A stretch of 64,000 nucleotides of DNA, from contig VWZX01000240.1 in NCBI GenBank assembly GCA_013399015.1, positions 749,033 through 813,032 of the forward strand. The letters are read 5' to 3'. This document shows positions 1-11,275 of this stretch, piece by piece. The notes under the pieces were generated by a model. It did not search any database, was not told where the DNA came from, and saw nothing but the letters and a program-made list of their open reading frames with translations. Every line of letters begins with the position of its first letter. Position 1 is the stretch's first letter. Source of the stretch: Galbula dea (taxonomy: Eukaryota; Chordata; Aves; Piciformes; Galbulidae). Position numbers and translations under genes: made by a program.

Positions 1-201
1 AGGCTTTAAAAGGTTTTCAGACCCTCATTTCCCATGGGAAACTGTAGGAATTCCACCCCAAAATGCCCTCAACAAACCAGCTCTGGTTCAAAGCTTAAAG
101 AGCTGTCTATGCTGCAGTGATTAATGTTCACAGCTTAGTTCTAGCCTGGCTATGAGAGGTACTTCAAGCAGATAGACCTCTTAATTCAGCAAATTCATAC
201 C

Positions 202-922
202 TGTCCTGCTTTGGGTTAGAACAGAACTGATTCTGGTCAGTGATTTTACTTTTCAGCTAAAGCTCCTCTGAGAAACTGCACTTTCTGAAGCTAACAGCAT
301 GTTTTGCAGACACTGCCAGCTTCTAGCAGAGATAAGACCTAGTGTTCAGATTCACCACCAGGGATTGGGATGCAAAGCAAGGGCACTGCTAAATCTTGTG
401 TCTCATATTGGGAGTGCAGGGTGAAGGCTGCACCTTCAGGGAGCAGCAGACAGGAGAGGTGACCCCAAACTGACCAGCTAAGGATTCCATCCCACATACA
501 TCATAGTCAATATATAAACTGGGGGGAGTTCTTCCTTCCTTCCTTCTTGGTCTTCCTCTTCTCCTGCTCTTCAGTGGTCAGCATCTGAGGAGAACTCTGT
601 CTGTTCTGCCCTTGATCTTGATCCCTAAGTTCCTGCATCCAGCAGCAAGATCCAGCCCCATCTGCTGCTGAGGCCTTGCTGCAGTATCAGTGGTGACTTA
701 GTTACCATCAAGAGAGGTTTGGGTTTGGGATTAGTTTTGTACATATCTGTATCTATTTCATTTATCATTATTATTATCATTAAAGTAGTTTTAGTTTTCT
801 TTTCCAATCCACAAGTCTCTCTCTCTCTTATCCCCTTTCCCTTCCAGTGGAGTGGGGGGAAGAGGTGTAATAGGGAGTGTCTGGCATTGGGTTGGTGGTT
901 GGTGTAGCCTCAACCCTCAACA
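202..922 (+). mobile_element. Solo LTR of an avian endogenous retrovirus, degraded
   Basis: The element begins TGTCCTG and ends CTCAACA, so it has the TG...CA ends of an LTR. A TATA-type promoter core (tatataaactgggggg) lies at about 511-526, and an ATTAAA polyadenylation signal lies at 779-784 in the AT-rich stretch typical of avian ERVL-like LTRs. The 5 bp on each side, atacc (197-201) and atagc (923-927), differ at one position and could be an aged target-site duplication. No gag, pol or env reading frame is attached, so this is a solo LTR left by recombination. The family assignment rests on recall of the general layout of avian LTRs. Confidence 0.68.
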
Positions 923-2304
923 ATAGCCATCTATTTGTCCAACCTCCAGGCCAGTTGTGTAGCTCAGGCTGCCCACACTCTGCTGCAGGCAATGTTGAGC
1001 CAGCTACTTTTTTATTCCTTAGTCTCACACTCCAAAGAGGCTTTGGCAACCAGAAACCCAAGTTTCACTGTCTACACCACTATTACTACACTAAATAGTG
1101 CCAGTACCCATGTTCTTGCCCTCAAATCAATGGGCAAAAAATGCCTGTGCAGCTCCCTCACCTTCTTCATCCTCAGACTCCCTACTGGGAATGGTCCTTG
1201 ACTTGCCCTAATCCCAAAGCCAAGCTTAGAAACTGTTAGGGTCAGTGCTGGTTGCCAAAGGTCAGAACTGTGCCAGCAACTGTGCAAAACACAGCAGAAA
1301 CCACTGAGTTCCTGTGCTGGTATCTCAGCACTCTTTAATATCCCAAGATAGACCTTGAAACCAATGACATTTATGTTGCTCAGACACCAAGATGCTTTGC
1401 AAAATTTCAGTCTGAATCAAACCCAAGACTTCTGCATCTGACCCAAGCTCTGTGGTCTCATAGATGTAATCCAGATGTAAACATTATCTCATCCTGCCCT
1501 TCTTCTACAGATCTAACTCAGGTTCTGAAGACTAACTGAGGAGAGAAAGAGAATAGAGGAAAATAAACCTTTTTTTTCCTAAATTGTAACAACTACAGAA
1601 GATAAATGACACCCAATGGCAAGAGCAGGCAGTGGTGTGGATCCTGACTTCTGCTTTCTCCCTGGCTTTGCTCATCAACCTGCTGCCCATGTTTCAAACA
1701 CAACATTTCCCTTCTGCACCTGGTGGCCTCTTCATCTCTAATGTGTTTAAGACATGTTGTATTTCATTTAGCTGCCTAAAAAGATGCTGCTAGTAACTTT
1801 GCAGACACCCTAAGAATAGTCCTCTGGCTTCTAACTCTTCTTTGGGTATGTCCTATGCCACACCTGCATGTCACATGTGGCTCCTCAGATGGTGCCAGAT
1901 GTTTATGGGCTGACAAATGAAAGCAACCCTTCTGAGTGGGGAGCTCAACCTGTCCCTAGTCTTGGCTGACTCTAAACATTTGGGGGTTAAATCTGGAGGA
2001 ATCCCACCCCTCCTTTCCTTTCTGCAGCTGTCTCCAGCCTGTGATCAGCATTAACTCTTCCAGCACAGCATGGGCCAGGATTAAGTTACCAACACACACA
2101 TGCAAGGACACATGAGATGAAATAATGTAGACTAGTCATGCAGTCATGGGGCTAAGGTTTAGGAAGAATTATAGCCTGGCTAGGGGTCAAGGGCACTGTT
2201 TTAACCCTGTCCCTCCCTCCATCCTCTGGCTGGGCCATTCAAACCCTGCCTGAAGGCTAAATTATCAAATAGTTTAAGGACAGGTCAAATTTTTCCTCAC
2301 TTCC
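923..2304. other. Intergenic DNA, nothing recognised
   Basis: No conserved coding frame, RNA gene or repeat family is recognised here. The open frames are short and lack family similarity. The stretch lies on the side of the window where other vertebrates carry miR-206 and PKHD1, but neither is visible. Confidence 0.5.
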
Positions 2305-2535
2305 ATCATAGAATCACAAAATATTAGGGGTTGGAAAGGACCTCTGGAGATCATTTAGCCCAATTTTATCAGAGCAGGTTCTTCTAAAGCAGGTTGCACA
2401 GGATGACATCCAGGTGGGGTTTGACATGTCTCTAGAGATGGAGACTCTGCAACCTCTCTGGGCAGCCTGGGCCAGGGCTCCAACACCCTCAGAAGAAAGT
2501 AGTTCTTCTTTATCTTACTAAGTTTTGCCCCAGGT
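2305..2535 (-). mobile_element. CR1 LINE 3' fragment
   Basis: Inverted CR1 tail: it starts with the reversed ATTCTATG-type end repeat (atcatagaatc), followed by the reversed gttggaa...gacc and ctctgggcagcctgggcc blocks seen throughout the window. Confidence 0.85.
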
Positions 2536-3234
2536 TAATATTTCTCCCAAGTCTGAGCACTAAGGAGCAAAAGGGAGGAAAAAAAAAATCAAGAAGGAAA
2601 ATTCAAATCTATTTCAGAGCAAAATGTATGAGGTCCCTGAAAAAAAAAACCCAAACACATGCAGATGAAAAGGAGCCTGTGCAGAGGGTAGGAAAAATGC
2701 TGCTTTTGTCCTCTTTGGAAGCTGCCCCATGCCCTGCTGCTTGTGATTTCTGGCAGCTGTCTCCTCACTGAGGCTCCCAGGTACAGCTGGAGGGCTTGGG
2801 GTGGCTCTCTGAAAAGTGATGCCTGACTGACAACTGGCAGGTGACCTCCCTTCAATGGACAAAGGAGGCATCTTGCCTCCTCTCCTCCCTCCCTCTTCCC
2901 CTTTGTTTTTATTCTTTAAAAATGAGAATTGAGAAAAAAAGAAGTAGGGAGAAAGGAAGCAGCAGGAAGGAAAGAGCTGGATGGAGAGGAATCTTCAGGC
3001 ATAGGTGGTGGTGCCTCAGGAAGGGCAAATGCCAACCCTCCAAGCTTCAGAAGATTTTCCTCATTAGCCATGTGCAGGCTTGTGAGTTGGGACCAGTTCC
3101 CAAAACAAGCCTAGACTCTATGAAACATCTAGAAAGGGACCCAGAATTTGGTTCCTGAGGCTTGACTTCATCCTTAAATACTGTTCACTTAGGCATTAGG
3201 GAGAAGTTCACCCTAGTCCATACACCCCCACTTT

Positions 3235-3692
3235 GGAGTGTGTTTAGAGAAGGGCAACAGAGCTGGTGAGGGGTTTGAAGAACATGTCTTATGAGGAGCT
3301 GCTGAGGGAACTGGTGTTGTTTAGTCTCAGGAAGAGGAGGCTCAGGGGAGACCTTCTCACCCTCTACAACTACCTGAAAGGAGGTTGGAATGAGATGGGG
3401 GTTGGTCTCTTCTCCAGGGCTACCAGTGACAGAACAAAGGGAACTGGCCTCAAGTTGCACCGGGGAAGATTTAGACTAGGTATCAGGAAAGATTTCTTCT
3501 CTGAAAGAGTTGTTAGCCATTGGCACAGGCTGCCCAGGGAGGTGGTGGAGTCCCAGTCCCTGGAAGGGTTTAAAAAGCATCTAGAAGGACTTGGTTTAGT
3601 CTTAGGGACATGGATGATGATGATGATAGGTTGATGGTTGGACTTGATGATCTCAGATCTCTTCCAACCTTGATAATCCTGTGATTCTGTGA
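3235..3692 (+). mobile_element. CR1 LINE 3' fragment
   Basis: Forward CR1 with the end of ORF2. The translation contains decayed versions of the ELGLFSLEKRRLRGDL and WHRLPREVVESQSL blocks of the CR1 reverse transcriptase protein. It ends with the tandem gattctgtg 3' repeat. Confidence 0.9.
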
Positions 3693-3830
3693 TCATACAG
3701 GCCCTGTGCACAGACCAGTTCTCAGTCAAAATGGATGTACCAGGAGATGGTCAGGTCTCCTAAGCTGGTATCCTAAGTGCTGCACCATCCTTCTCCCCTT
3801 GTGAGCAGTGGCCATCACCAGTGCTCCTGT

Positions 3831-3860
3831 CTAATGTATCTCCTTCCCCTTACAGGTGAG
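3831..3860 (+). promoter_or_regulatory. Recursive-splice-like site (3'ss directly abutting 5'ss)
   Basis: A branch-point-like ctaat (3831-3835) is followed by a pyrimidine tract and ttacag ending at 3855, and directly by the donor-like gtgagg (3856-3861). A strong acceptor fused to a donor (AG|GTGAG) is the signature of a zero-length recursive exon, or of an exon starting with GTGAGG. It lies about 45 nt before the miR-133b hairpin, on the same strand, so it may belong to the primary transcript. No transcript evidence is available here. Confidence 0.35.
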
Positions 3861-3899
3861 GTGCAGCGAAGACAAGTGAGTTACATGGCCAGGAGCTAT

Positions 3900-3978
3900 G
3901 CTCTGCTCTGGCTGGTCAAATGGAACCAAGCCCATCTTCCTTGGAGGTTTGGTCCCCTTCAACCAGCTATAGCAGTGT
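3900..3978 (+). ncRNA. MIR133B: pre-miR-133b hairpin (muscle microRNA)
   Basis: The 22 nt at 3948-3969 match mature miR-133b-3p as I know it, with seed TTGGTCC at 3949-3955 and the 3' A that separates 133b from 133a (which has G). The 5' arm at 3911-3930 (gctggtcaaatggaaccaag) pairs with it. The basal stem continues with ctgct (3903-3907) against agcag (3971-3975), and the loop is around 3931-3947. In vertebrates miR-133b is a skeletal-muscle myomiR driven by MyoD-family factors and co-transcribed with miR-206. It tunes myoblast proliferation and differentiation. Its place upstream of IL17A on the same strand matches the mammalian order. The sister miR-206 was looked for by eye and is not in the preceding 3.9 kb, so it probably lies beyond the window edge. 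Confidence 0.95.
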
Positions 3979-4210
3979 TGAAAACATCAATCTGGTAAGG
4001 TCTGCCTACCTCCACCTCAGCTCAACCCAACCAGCCCTTCCTCCTGGATGGAACTGCTACAGCTCTGGACATCTCCAGAGGGGCATCAGGTGATGAGCCA
4101 TCTGCAAAGGTTTGGGATTGGGTTTTGCTTTTAGTAAGCATCACTGCAAGAGCTCTTGCTTCTGCAAAGCCATGTGTGTGCCACTTCCAACAATGCCACA
4201 GGCCCAATAT

Positions 4211-4530
4211 ATCATAGAATCACAGAGTTGTCAGAGTTGGAAGGGACCTTAAAGATCATCTAGCTCCAACCCCCCTGCCTGCCAGGGACACCTCCCACTA
4301 GATCAGGCTGCCCACAGCCCCATCCAGCCTGGCCTTCAAAGCTTCCAGGGATGGAGCTTCCACAACCTCTCTGGGCAACCTGTTGCAGTCTTGAGTGTCT
4401 CACCACCCTCATGGTGAAGAACTTCCTCCTAATACCTAATCTAAATCTCTCCTCCTCTAGTTTGCAACCATTTCCCCTGGCTCTATCACATGCAAGGCTT
4501 GCTGGCTCAGCAACATGCAGCAGGTTTCTA
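4211..4530 (-). mobile_element. CR1 LINE 3' fragment
   Basis: Reversed CR1 tail starting atcatagaatcacagag. It has the standard (A)GTTGGAAGGGACC and CTCTGGGCAACCTG blocks in inverted orientation. It faces the next CR1 copy head to head. Confidence 0.9.
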
Positions 4531-4559
4531 AGCTGAAGTGGAGCCACAGCACCAGGGCT

Positions 4560-4815
4560 GACGGTCTGAAGCAAAAAGGAGAGATTTAGGCTAGATAAAA
4601 GGAAGACATTTTTTACACTGAGGGTGATGAAACACTGGCAGAGGATGCCCAGAGAGGTGGTAAATGCCTCATCCTTGAAACCACTGCAGGTCAGGTTGTT
4701 GGGAGCTCTGAGCAACCTGCTCTAGTTGCAGATGTCCCTGCTGACTGCAGGGGGATTGGACTAAATGACCTAGAAAGGTCTCTTCCAACCCAAACCATTC
4801 TCTGATTCTCTATTT
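4560..4815 (+). mobile_element. CR1 LINE 3' fragment
   Basis: Forward CR1 tail, from the gagagatttaggctagat block to the ttccaacccaaaccattctctgattctc end. With the preceding copy it forms an imperfect inverted repeat of about 600 bp. Confidence 0.9.
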
Positions 4816-6469
4816 CTCTTCCCAACCTAGCATGCACCCAGACATTCCCTTTTGCTGAACACTGTCAGCCCAAGTAATTTACATTTATTTCTTTATGTTA
4901 AATAAATAAACCATGAAGACCAAGGCTAACATATCCTTGAAAGCACACTCTGTCCACGTGTCTTCTCTTATTATTTCTTTTTATTTCAAAAAGAAAAGAG
5001 CTATAAATAACCCTAATCTACATGATAAAGGTTTGTGAGCCACAGGAAGCAACACATCAGTTATCCCACAGCCACTTAGCCCACAACACACACATCACCT
5101 CACACATCTTCATGCAGGCTATCTGCTGAATCTTCCCATCCACACCACGCTGCAGCAAATGAAGAAAAACAGCCAAAAAACTTGAAAATGGCTTCTCTGC
5201 CAGGGCCTGCCTCTGTTCTTTCAGCTAGGCAATGAATTTAGATGTCTAACTGTAGACATTCAGCTCAGCAAGTTGTTCCCCACCTTCACCCAAAGCATCA
5301 ATAAATCAGTGAACAGATGTATGTCACCATGAGTTCATGATGGTCATCATCCATGATGCCCTTCATTTGGCTGGATGCATGAGGAGAAGNATTAAGAGAT
5401 GTATGTCACCATGAGTTCATGATGCCCTTCATTTGGCTGGATGCATGAGGAGAAGAAAGCATGGAGGCAACCTATCCAGACTAAGGACTGGCACCAGTCT
5501 GTCCCAAGCAGCCTGGATCTCTGCCACAGGACAGTAATGCTCCATGGAAGGTCCCATCTTCCCAGTCCTTGCATTTTCCCCATGGGGATTGACTGGAGTT
5601 CAACTTCATTCCTGCCTGGTCTCCATGGCCAATGTCCTTTGGAAGTCCCAGACACACAGGGGTGGCAGTGCACAAGGGGGCTCAGGCTGGCCAGGATCAC
5701 ACTTGTGTGACAGAGCAAAGGACATCAGCTTTGAAGTCCCCAACACATGCCAGGGGGAGTTTCTAGGAGGCAAGAAGGAGAAAGCACGTTGTGTAGGTTT
5801 GCTGGCACCACTACAAGGTTTAGTAAACTCAGGTCAAAGGACAAGTTGTCCTGAGATACCCAGGTTTCCCTATCATGCCAGATACACAATTCATCATGAA
5901 CAAGGGCTCTGATACTTCCACCAGACATTAGTCATGGAGCAAGTCCTTCATGGGAGACTCAGGGCATCATTAGGCACCAAAGAGGAGTGAGTCCTGCAGC
6001 ACAGGCAGCGACTGTGAAGCTGACGCTCTGCTAACACCCACTGCACCCTCAAAACTTCTTGACATGCAAGCAGCTGCCTTTCTGCTAGGGCCCCTGAAGT
6101 TCTGAAAGGTTGCAATGATGTCTCCCTGGAGCCTTCTCTTCTCCAGGCACTGGTTTGGCTAATAACATACAATGGGAGAGTGTGTCTTCTCACTTCAGTT
6201 AGTGGAAAGAGAAAAATCACAGCAGCAGTGATGAAGCAAAAGGAGAAGTGGTGACATTCAGCTCATGCATAGGACATAGGTGTGAAAATGTTGCTTCCTA
6301 CAGCCCCCTCCATGCCTGCAGTGCCAGGATGAGGTATGATAGGTGTTCCTGTCCTAGAAAGCTCAGAAGGTAGGAGTGATATTGTCCTGCCATACATATT
6401 TCAACTCGGAGAAAGCAGAATCATATTCAGTTCAAGGTTCAATGTTATTTATTGCTTTCTAAAACATTT
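4816..6469. other. Intergenic DNA with an assembly duplication
   Basis: No gene is recognised. The notable content is the duplicated segment around the single N at 5390, listed separately. The rest is unassigned AT-moderate sequence. Confidence 0.5.
5320..5455 (+). repeat. Near-identical duplication flanking a single N
   Basis: The segment from agatgtatgtcaccatgag to gaggagaag occurs at about 5317-5389 and again at 5397-5454. The second copy lacks an internal stretch of about 15 bp. The lone N at 5390 sits between them, followed by a short attaa. This pattern suits an unmerged overlap or patched gap better than a biological tandem repeat. Confidence 0.75.
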
Positions 6470-6890
6470 GTTGGGGGACCAGAATGAAGAAAGGTTGGGA
6501 GAGTTGGGGTTGTTCAGCCTAGAGAAGAGAAGGCTCCAGGGAGACCTTACTGCAGCCTTGCAGTACTTCAAGGGGCCTAGAAGAAAGATGGGGACAGAGA
6601 TTTCAGCAGGACATGTGACAGGACAAAGGGTGATGGGTTTAAAATAAAAGAAGGAGCTTCAGACTAAGTAGAAGGAAGAAATTGTTTGCACTGAGGGTGG
6701 TGAAATGCTGGAACATGCCCCATCCCAGAAACCATTCCAGGTCAGGTTGTTTGGGGCTCTGAGCAACCTGATCTAGTTGGAAGTGACCCTCCTCAGTGCA
6801 GGGGCGTGAGACTAGAGGACCTTGAAAGGTGCCTTCCAACCCAAACTGTTCTGTGATTCTCTGACTCTATGATTGTATGATTCTCTGATT
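6470..6890 (+). mobile_element. CR1 LINE 3' fragment
   Basis: Forward CR1. It starts near the ggttgggagagttggggttgttcag block, which encodes a decayed ELGLFSLEKRRLQGDL-type peptide. It ends in several attct(g/c)tgattct repeats. Confidence 0.9.
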
Positions 6891-7529
6891 ATGAGATAAC
6901 AAGGAGCAACAATGAGTAAATTCAGGGGAAAAAAAAGTAATTCTTAGAAATTACCAAGTTCTTTTGTTTTCAGAAAGCACAAAATTGACCCAATTTTTGT
7001 CTACTGCCAGCACTTGAAAATCCAAAGCACTTTAGAAGCAGCCTTCAGCAATTCTGCATTAAGCCAACAACCTGTTCACAATAAATGAAAAGATGGTCCA
7101 AATCCACCTCGGGAATGTTCTGCAAGATATTTATGGGTGTAAAGCAAAATGCCATTTCTTTGGGTGTTAATTGTCACAACTGTCAGTTTCCAGGAAGCAT
7201 TGCAGTTATCCCAAAAAGGCCATTTTTCAGGGGGGATGAGTATATTTGTCTATATATTCACATTGAATAATTCAAACTGGAAGGCTCCTGTAACCTTGAA
7301 GTAATCCACTTGATTAAACCAGACACTTAGCACCCAAAAGCTTTTGACCATCATTGTTATGGAGGACCATTGCTGATGCTTGCTTTCCAAGGGAAAAACA
7401 TCTCCATTCTCTCCTTTGGCCTCATAATTCTCTCATGAGGAGAAGGACCTAAACCCACCTCTTGACCAACTACCCTTTATCTGCTCTTCCACCAGCCATG
7501 TCCTTGTTCAGCCAGGGCATGAGACCATC

Positions 7530-7830
7530 TAAGCACAGAACCACAGAAGGTTAGGGGTTGGAAGGGGCCTCTGGAGATCATCTAGTCCAACCCCCCCTGG
7601 CAGAGCAGGGGCATCCAGAGCAGGTTGCCCAGGATGGTATCCAGCTGGGTTTGGAATGTCTCTGGAGATGGAGACTCCACCACCTCTCTAAGCAGCCTGG
7701 TCCAGTCCTCTATCAACCCCAAAGTACAGAAGTTCCTCCTTATGTTCAGGTGGAACTTGTGATGTTCCAATTTGTGCCTGTTCCCTCTTGTCCTTTTGTC
7801 TCCCCAGAGGAGCAAAGATCATCTGCACAC
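7530..7830 (-). mobile_element. CR1 LINE 3' fragment
   Basis: Reversed CR1 tail with the gttggaaggggcctctggagatcatctag block and the inverted ORF2 C-terminal region. Confidence 0.9.
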
Positions 7831-8589
7831 CCCCAGAAAGCTTCTGCCAACCCTTCCTTTCCTAAAAATAATGGAAGCCAATAAGACAGAGAAGCAATCA
7901 CTCCACCATCTGATTAACATTTTGCTTTGCCTGATGCAACTTTATATGGTAAAACCCTTCTTGAATCCTGCTCTTGAACCTTGAACAAGCTTCAGACCAG
8001 GGTGATGAGACATTTGGGTACTGTGTCTGCCTGTCTCCTTCCGTTTCTACTGTATCAGTTGCTTATCTGCCATCAGCTCTTGTGCACCACAGAAGTCTTC
8101 TGATATCTAGCATCTCAAAGAGCTAAATTCCCATCTCCTGAGCCAGCCCAGAGGAACCCCTTGAGCACCAGGTGAAGGCAATGGGGGATGTGTCTCTGCA
8201 GGGATGTGCCAAGGGGTTTTTAGAGGCTTTGCAAGCTGGTAGGAAGCAGTGAGAGGATTCCTCTCCTTGGCACATTTCCTTGTCATATTTCAACCTTCAC
8301 AGTAATAAAGAAAAAGGAGACTAAAAACCCAGCCTATTCAGCTATTGTATTGGAAGATTTGTTATTTTAGCAAATCCTTGACTGATTACTTCAGGGAAGT
8401 CAGAGTCTTCTTACAGGTGTGCATGCAAATCCTATGCCTTTATACAACCTTCCCATGGTCAGCACAGGGTGGCTTATACAGCTACTGTCAAAAGCAATCA
8501 GAAAATCAACCTTTAATTGTCCATAACTTTTAACTTCTCTCTTCCAAAAGTTCATTGCTCCTACCCCATTCAGCTGGTTCCCTCTAATT

Positions 8590-9115
8590 ACAGAATCATA
8601 CAATACTTTGACTTGGAAGGGATCTCTAAAGATCACCTAGTCCAACTCCTCTTCAGCCAGCAGGGACATCTGCAACTAGAGCAGGTTGCTCACAGCCCCA
8701 AACAACCTGACCTGGAACCATCTACTACCTCTCTGGGCAACCTGGGACACTGTCTCACCACCTTCAGTGTAAATAATTTCTTCTTTCTATCTAGTCTATA
8801 TCTCTCCTCTCTTAGTTTCAAACCATCAGCCCTTGTCCTGTCACAACAGACCTGCTAAAAAGTTTGTCCCCATCTTTCTTCAAGGCCCCTTGAAGTACTG
8901 CAAGGCTGCAAGAGGTCTCCCTGGAGCCTTCTCTTCTCTAGGCTGAACAACCCCAACTCTCTCAGCCTGTCCTCACAGCAGAGAGCTTCCAGCCCTCAGA
9001 TCATTTTTGTTACCTCCTCTGGACCTTCTCCACCAGCTCCATGTCTGTGCTGAGCTGATGACCCCAGAGCTAGACACAGTACTCCAGATGCAATGGCTTC
9101 CTTTGTTCCTGGGTG
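8590..9115 (-). mobile_element. CR1 LINE fragment, longer
   Basis: Reversed CR1. It starts with the inverted tail (agaatcatacaat), runs through the inverted ELGLFSLEKRRL-coding block (ccttctcttctctaggctgaac), and on into the inverted upstream ORF2 region with the ccagagctagacacagtactcc block. Confidence 0.9.
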
Positions 9116-9354
9116 TCTGCATCTTATTGCAAGGTTTGGTGTATCTACAGAGACTTCATTTCAAGTATTGGTACTTTTAATGTGTAGATCTTCTGAGGTA
9201 AGATTGGATACAAATATGACAGTTTCTGGACTGTTACCATGACAATCATGTGTTCATAATTAGCCCATTTTTGGATTAGTTACCAGGTTGCACAACTAAA
9301 CCTTCCATTGCAGCTTACAAATGGAAAGCCAAACTAATACACAGACTCAACTTG

Positions 9355-9955
9355 TTAGGCTGGTGAGGAGGGCTCTAGCCCCTTCTGGAAGGAAATAGGA
9401 GACCTAGTTACCTAGGTCAAGGAGGACACTGAGCTACTCAATAACTTTTTTGCCTGTCATCATCAGTAAGTGCTGCAGCCACTCTGGCCAGGATGCAGGA
9501 GACAAAGGTAGGGACTGGGAAAATGAAGAACTTCCCACTACAGGAGAAGGTCAGGCTTGAGACCATCTAAGGAACCTGAAGGTGCCCATGTACATGAGAT
9601 CTGGTGAGATGCATCCACAGGTCCTGAGGGAACTGTCAGATAAGTGGCTAAGCCACCATTCCTCCTATTTGAGAAGTCATGGCTGTCCAGTGAAATTCCT
9701 CCTGGTTGGAAAAGGGGAAACATAATTCCCCTGTTAAAAAGGGATTAAAAAGAAGACCTGAGGAACTCCAGGCCAGTCAGACTCACCTCTGTGCCCAACA
9801 AGAGCACAGGGCAGAGCCTCCTGGAAATTATACTAGGGCACATGGAAAATAAGGTGACAGCCAACAATGCTTCACTGAGGGTAAATCATGCCTGACAAAT
9901 TTGGTGGCTCTTGAAGGTCCCTCCCAACCCAAATCAGTCTATGATTCTATGATCT
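9355..9955 (+). mobile_element. CR1 LINE fragment with decayed reverse-transcriptase segment
   Basis: About 9755-9900 translates, with stops, to a decayed form of the CR1 reverse-transcriptase region (RPVxLTSVP and LLExxLGHMENK motifs). It jumps directly to a CR1 3' tail (ttgaaggtccctcccaaccc, then ctatgattctatgatc), so the middle of ORF2 is deleted. The part before 9755 is less certain. Confidence 0.75.
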
Positions 9956-11007
9956 TATCACATTTATGAAACTGAAAAGTGTGCTTAGATTCTAATTTGG
10001 TATTAGTCATTCAAGCTTTTTATATATCAGCTTCTTTAAGTCAATTTGTGACCCTTGTTATTTATTTCTGTCCATAGACTAAATCCCAAATTCTTCCTTG
10101 GTTGATTGGAGATGGATTTTATTAACTATTGAATCTCATGTCTCTGAAGTACTTTTAAAAGGAGAATTCAACCCTTCTTAAAAAGGACAGCAGTTAAAAG
10201 AATAATATGCAAACAATTTTCTTGAAAATGAGCTTAAACCAGAGTGATTCTATTGCTCTTGAGATGGAGAACAGACTCCTGGCTGAATGTCTAGGATCTG
10301 GGCACACAAGGGAAAAAGTATTTGGAATCACTGGAATGAAAATGCAGATAAAGACCTTTCTATTTTGGGTATTTATCCCTAGCCTGGAATCACAAGTGAG
10401 CAACAGCTCCACTGGGAGCTCCTGGTGTCCCATGACAGGTCCTCATGTGCTGTCCTGCCCAGACATTTCCATGATCACTTATAATCCATCACCACTTCCC
10501 AAAGCTTCTGTGATGGAGAAAACAGACATTTCCCACAGAACCACAGAATGTTAGGAGCTGGAAGGGACCCCAAAAGATCATCTAGTCCAACCCCCCTGCC
10601 ACAGCAGGATTCCCTAGACCAGGTCACACAGAAAGGAAGCAACAGGGAAGCAAAGGCCATAATAAGGTTATGGCAATCCCTGCATGATCCATGTGGGAAT
10701 GCTGCTTCATAACCTCTTCTGCCAACTTAGACTGGGCCATTAGGCATGAGGAAGGTTCATGAGAAACATGCCCACACAGCTCCTTGGCTGGGTGGCTTAG
10801 CAGCTGCAGCTACCAAGAAAACTTCACCCTGGCAGAGCTGCTTCAATTATCTTTTGGAACAAAATTATCTGATGAAACAAGCCAGTTATCTGATCAAGTC
10901 TTTTGCAAGCAAACCAGTTACAGCTTAGTTTGCTCTTGTGGCTACCTGCCATGGATATGGCTTGGATGAGCTGTTGTCAGTTAAGGTTTCATCTTGAGAA
11001 GGTGTAG
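9956..11007. other. Intergenic DNA with a small CR1 piece
   Basis: Apart from the CR1 fragment at 10538-10650, nothing is recognised. The open frames near 10207-10554 show no family similarity. Confidence 0.5.
10538..10650 (-). mobile_element. CR1 LINE 3' fragment, short
   Basis: Inverted CR1 tail (cagaaccacagaatgttagg, then gatcatctagtcc), broken off after about 110 bp. A very similar piece lies at 38895 in the MCM3 intron. Confidence 0.85.
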
Positions 11008-11275
11008 AAACATAAAACAGTCTGTGTTGGAAGAGACCTTCAAGATCATCTAGTTCCAGTCTCCCTGCCATGGGCAGGAACACCTTCCACTAGACCAGGT
11101 TGCTCAAACCTACCTGTCCTTGAATATTTTTAGGGATGGGACATCCACCACCTCTCTGGGCAACCTGTGCCAGTGTCTCATCACCCTCACAGTGAAGAAC
11201 TTCTTCCTTACACCTAATCTAAACCTACTTTCTTCCATTTTGGGGCTCACTTGTTGGCTGTCATTCCTTGTCTAC
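11008..11275 (-). mobile_element. CR1 LINE 3' fragment
   Basis: Inverted CR1 tail with the cttcaagatcatctagttcc and cacctctctgggcaacc blocks. Confidence 0.87.
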
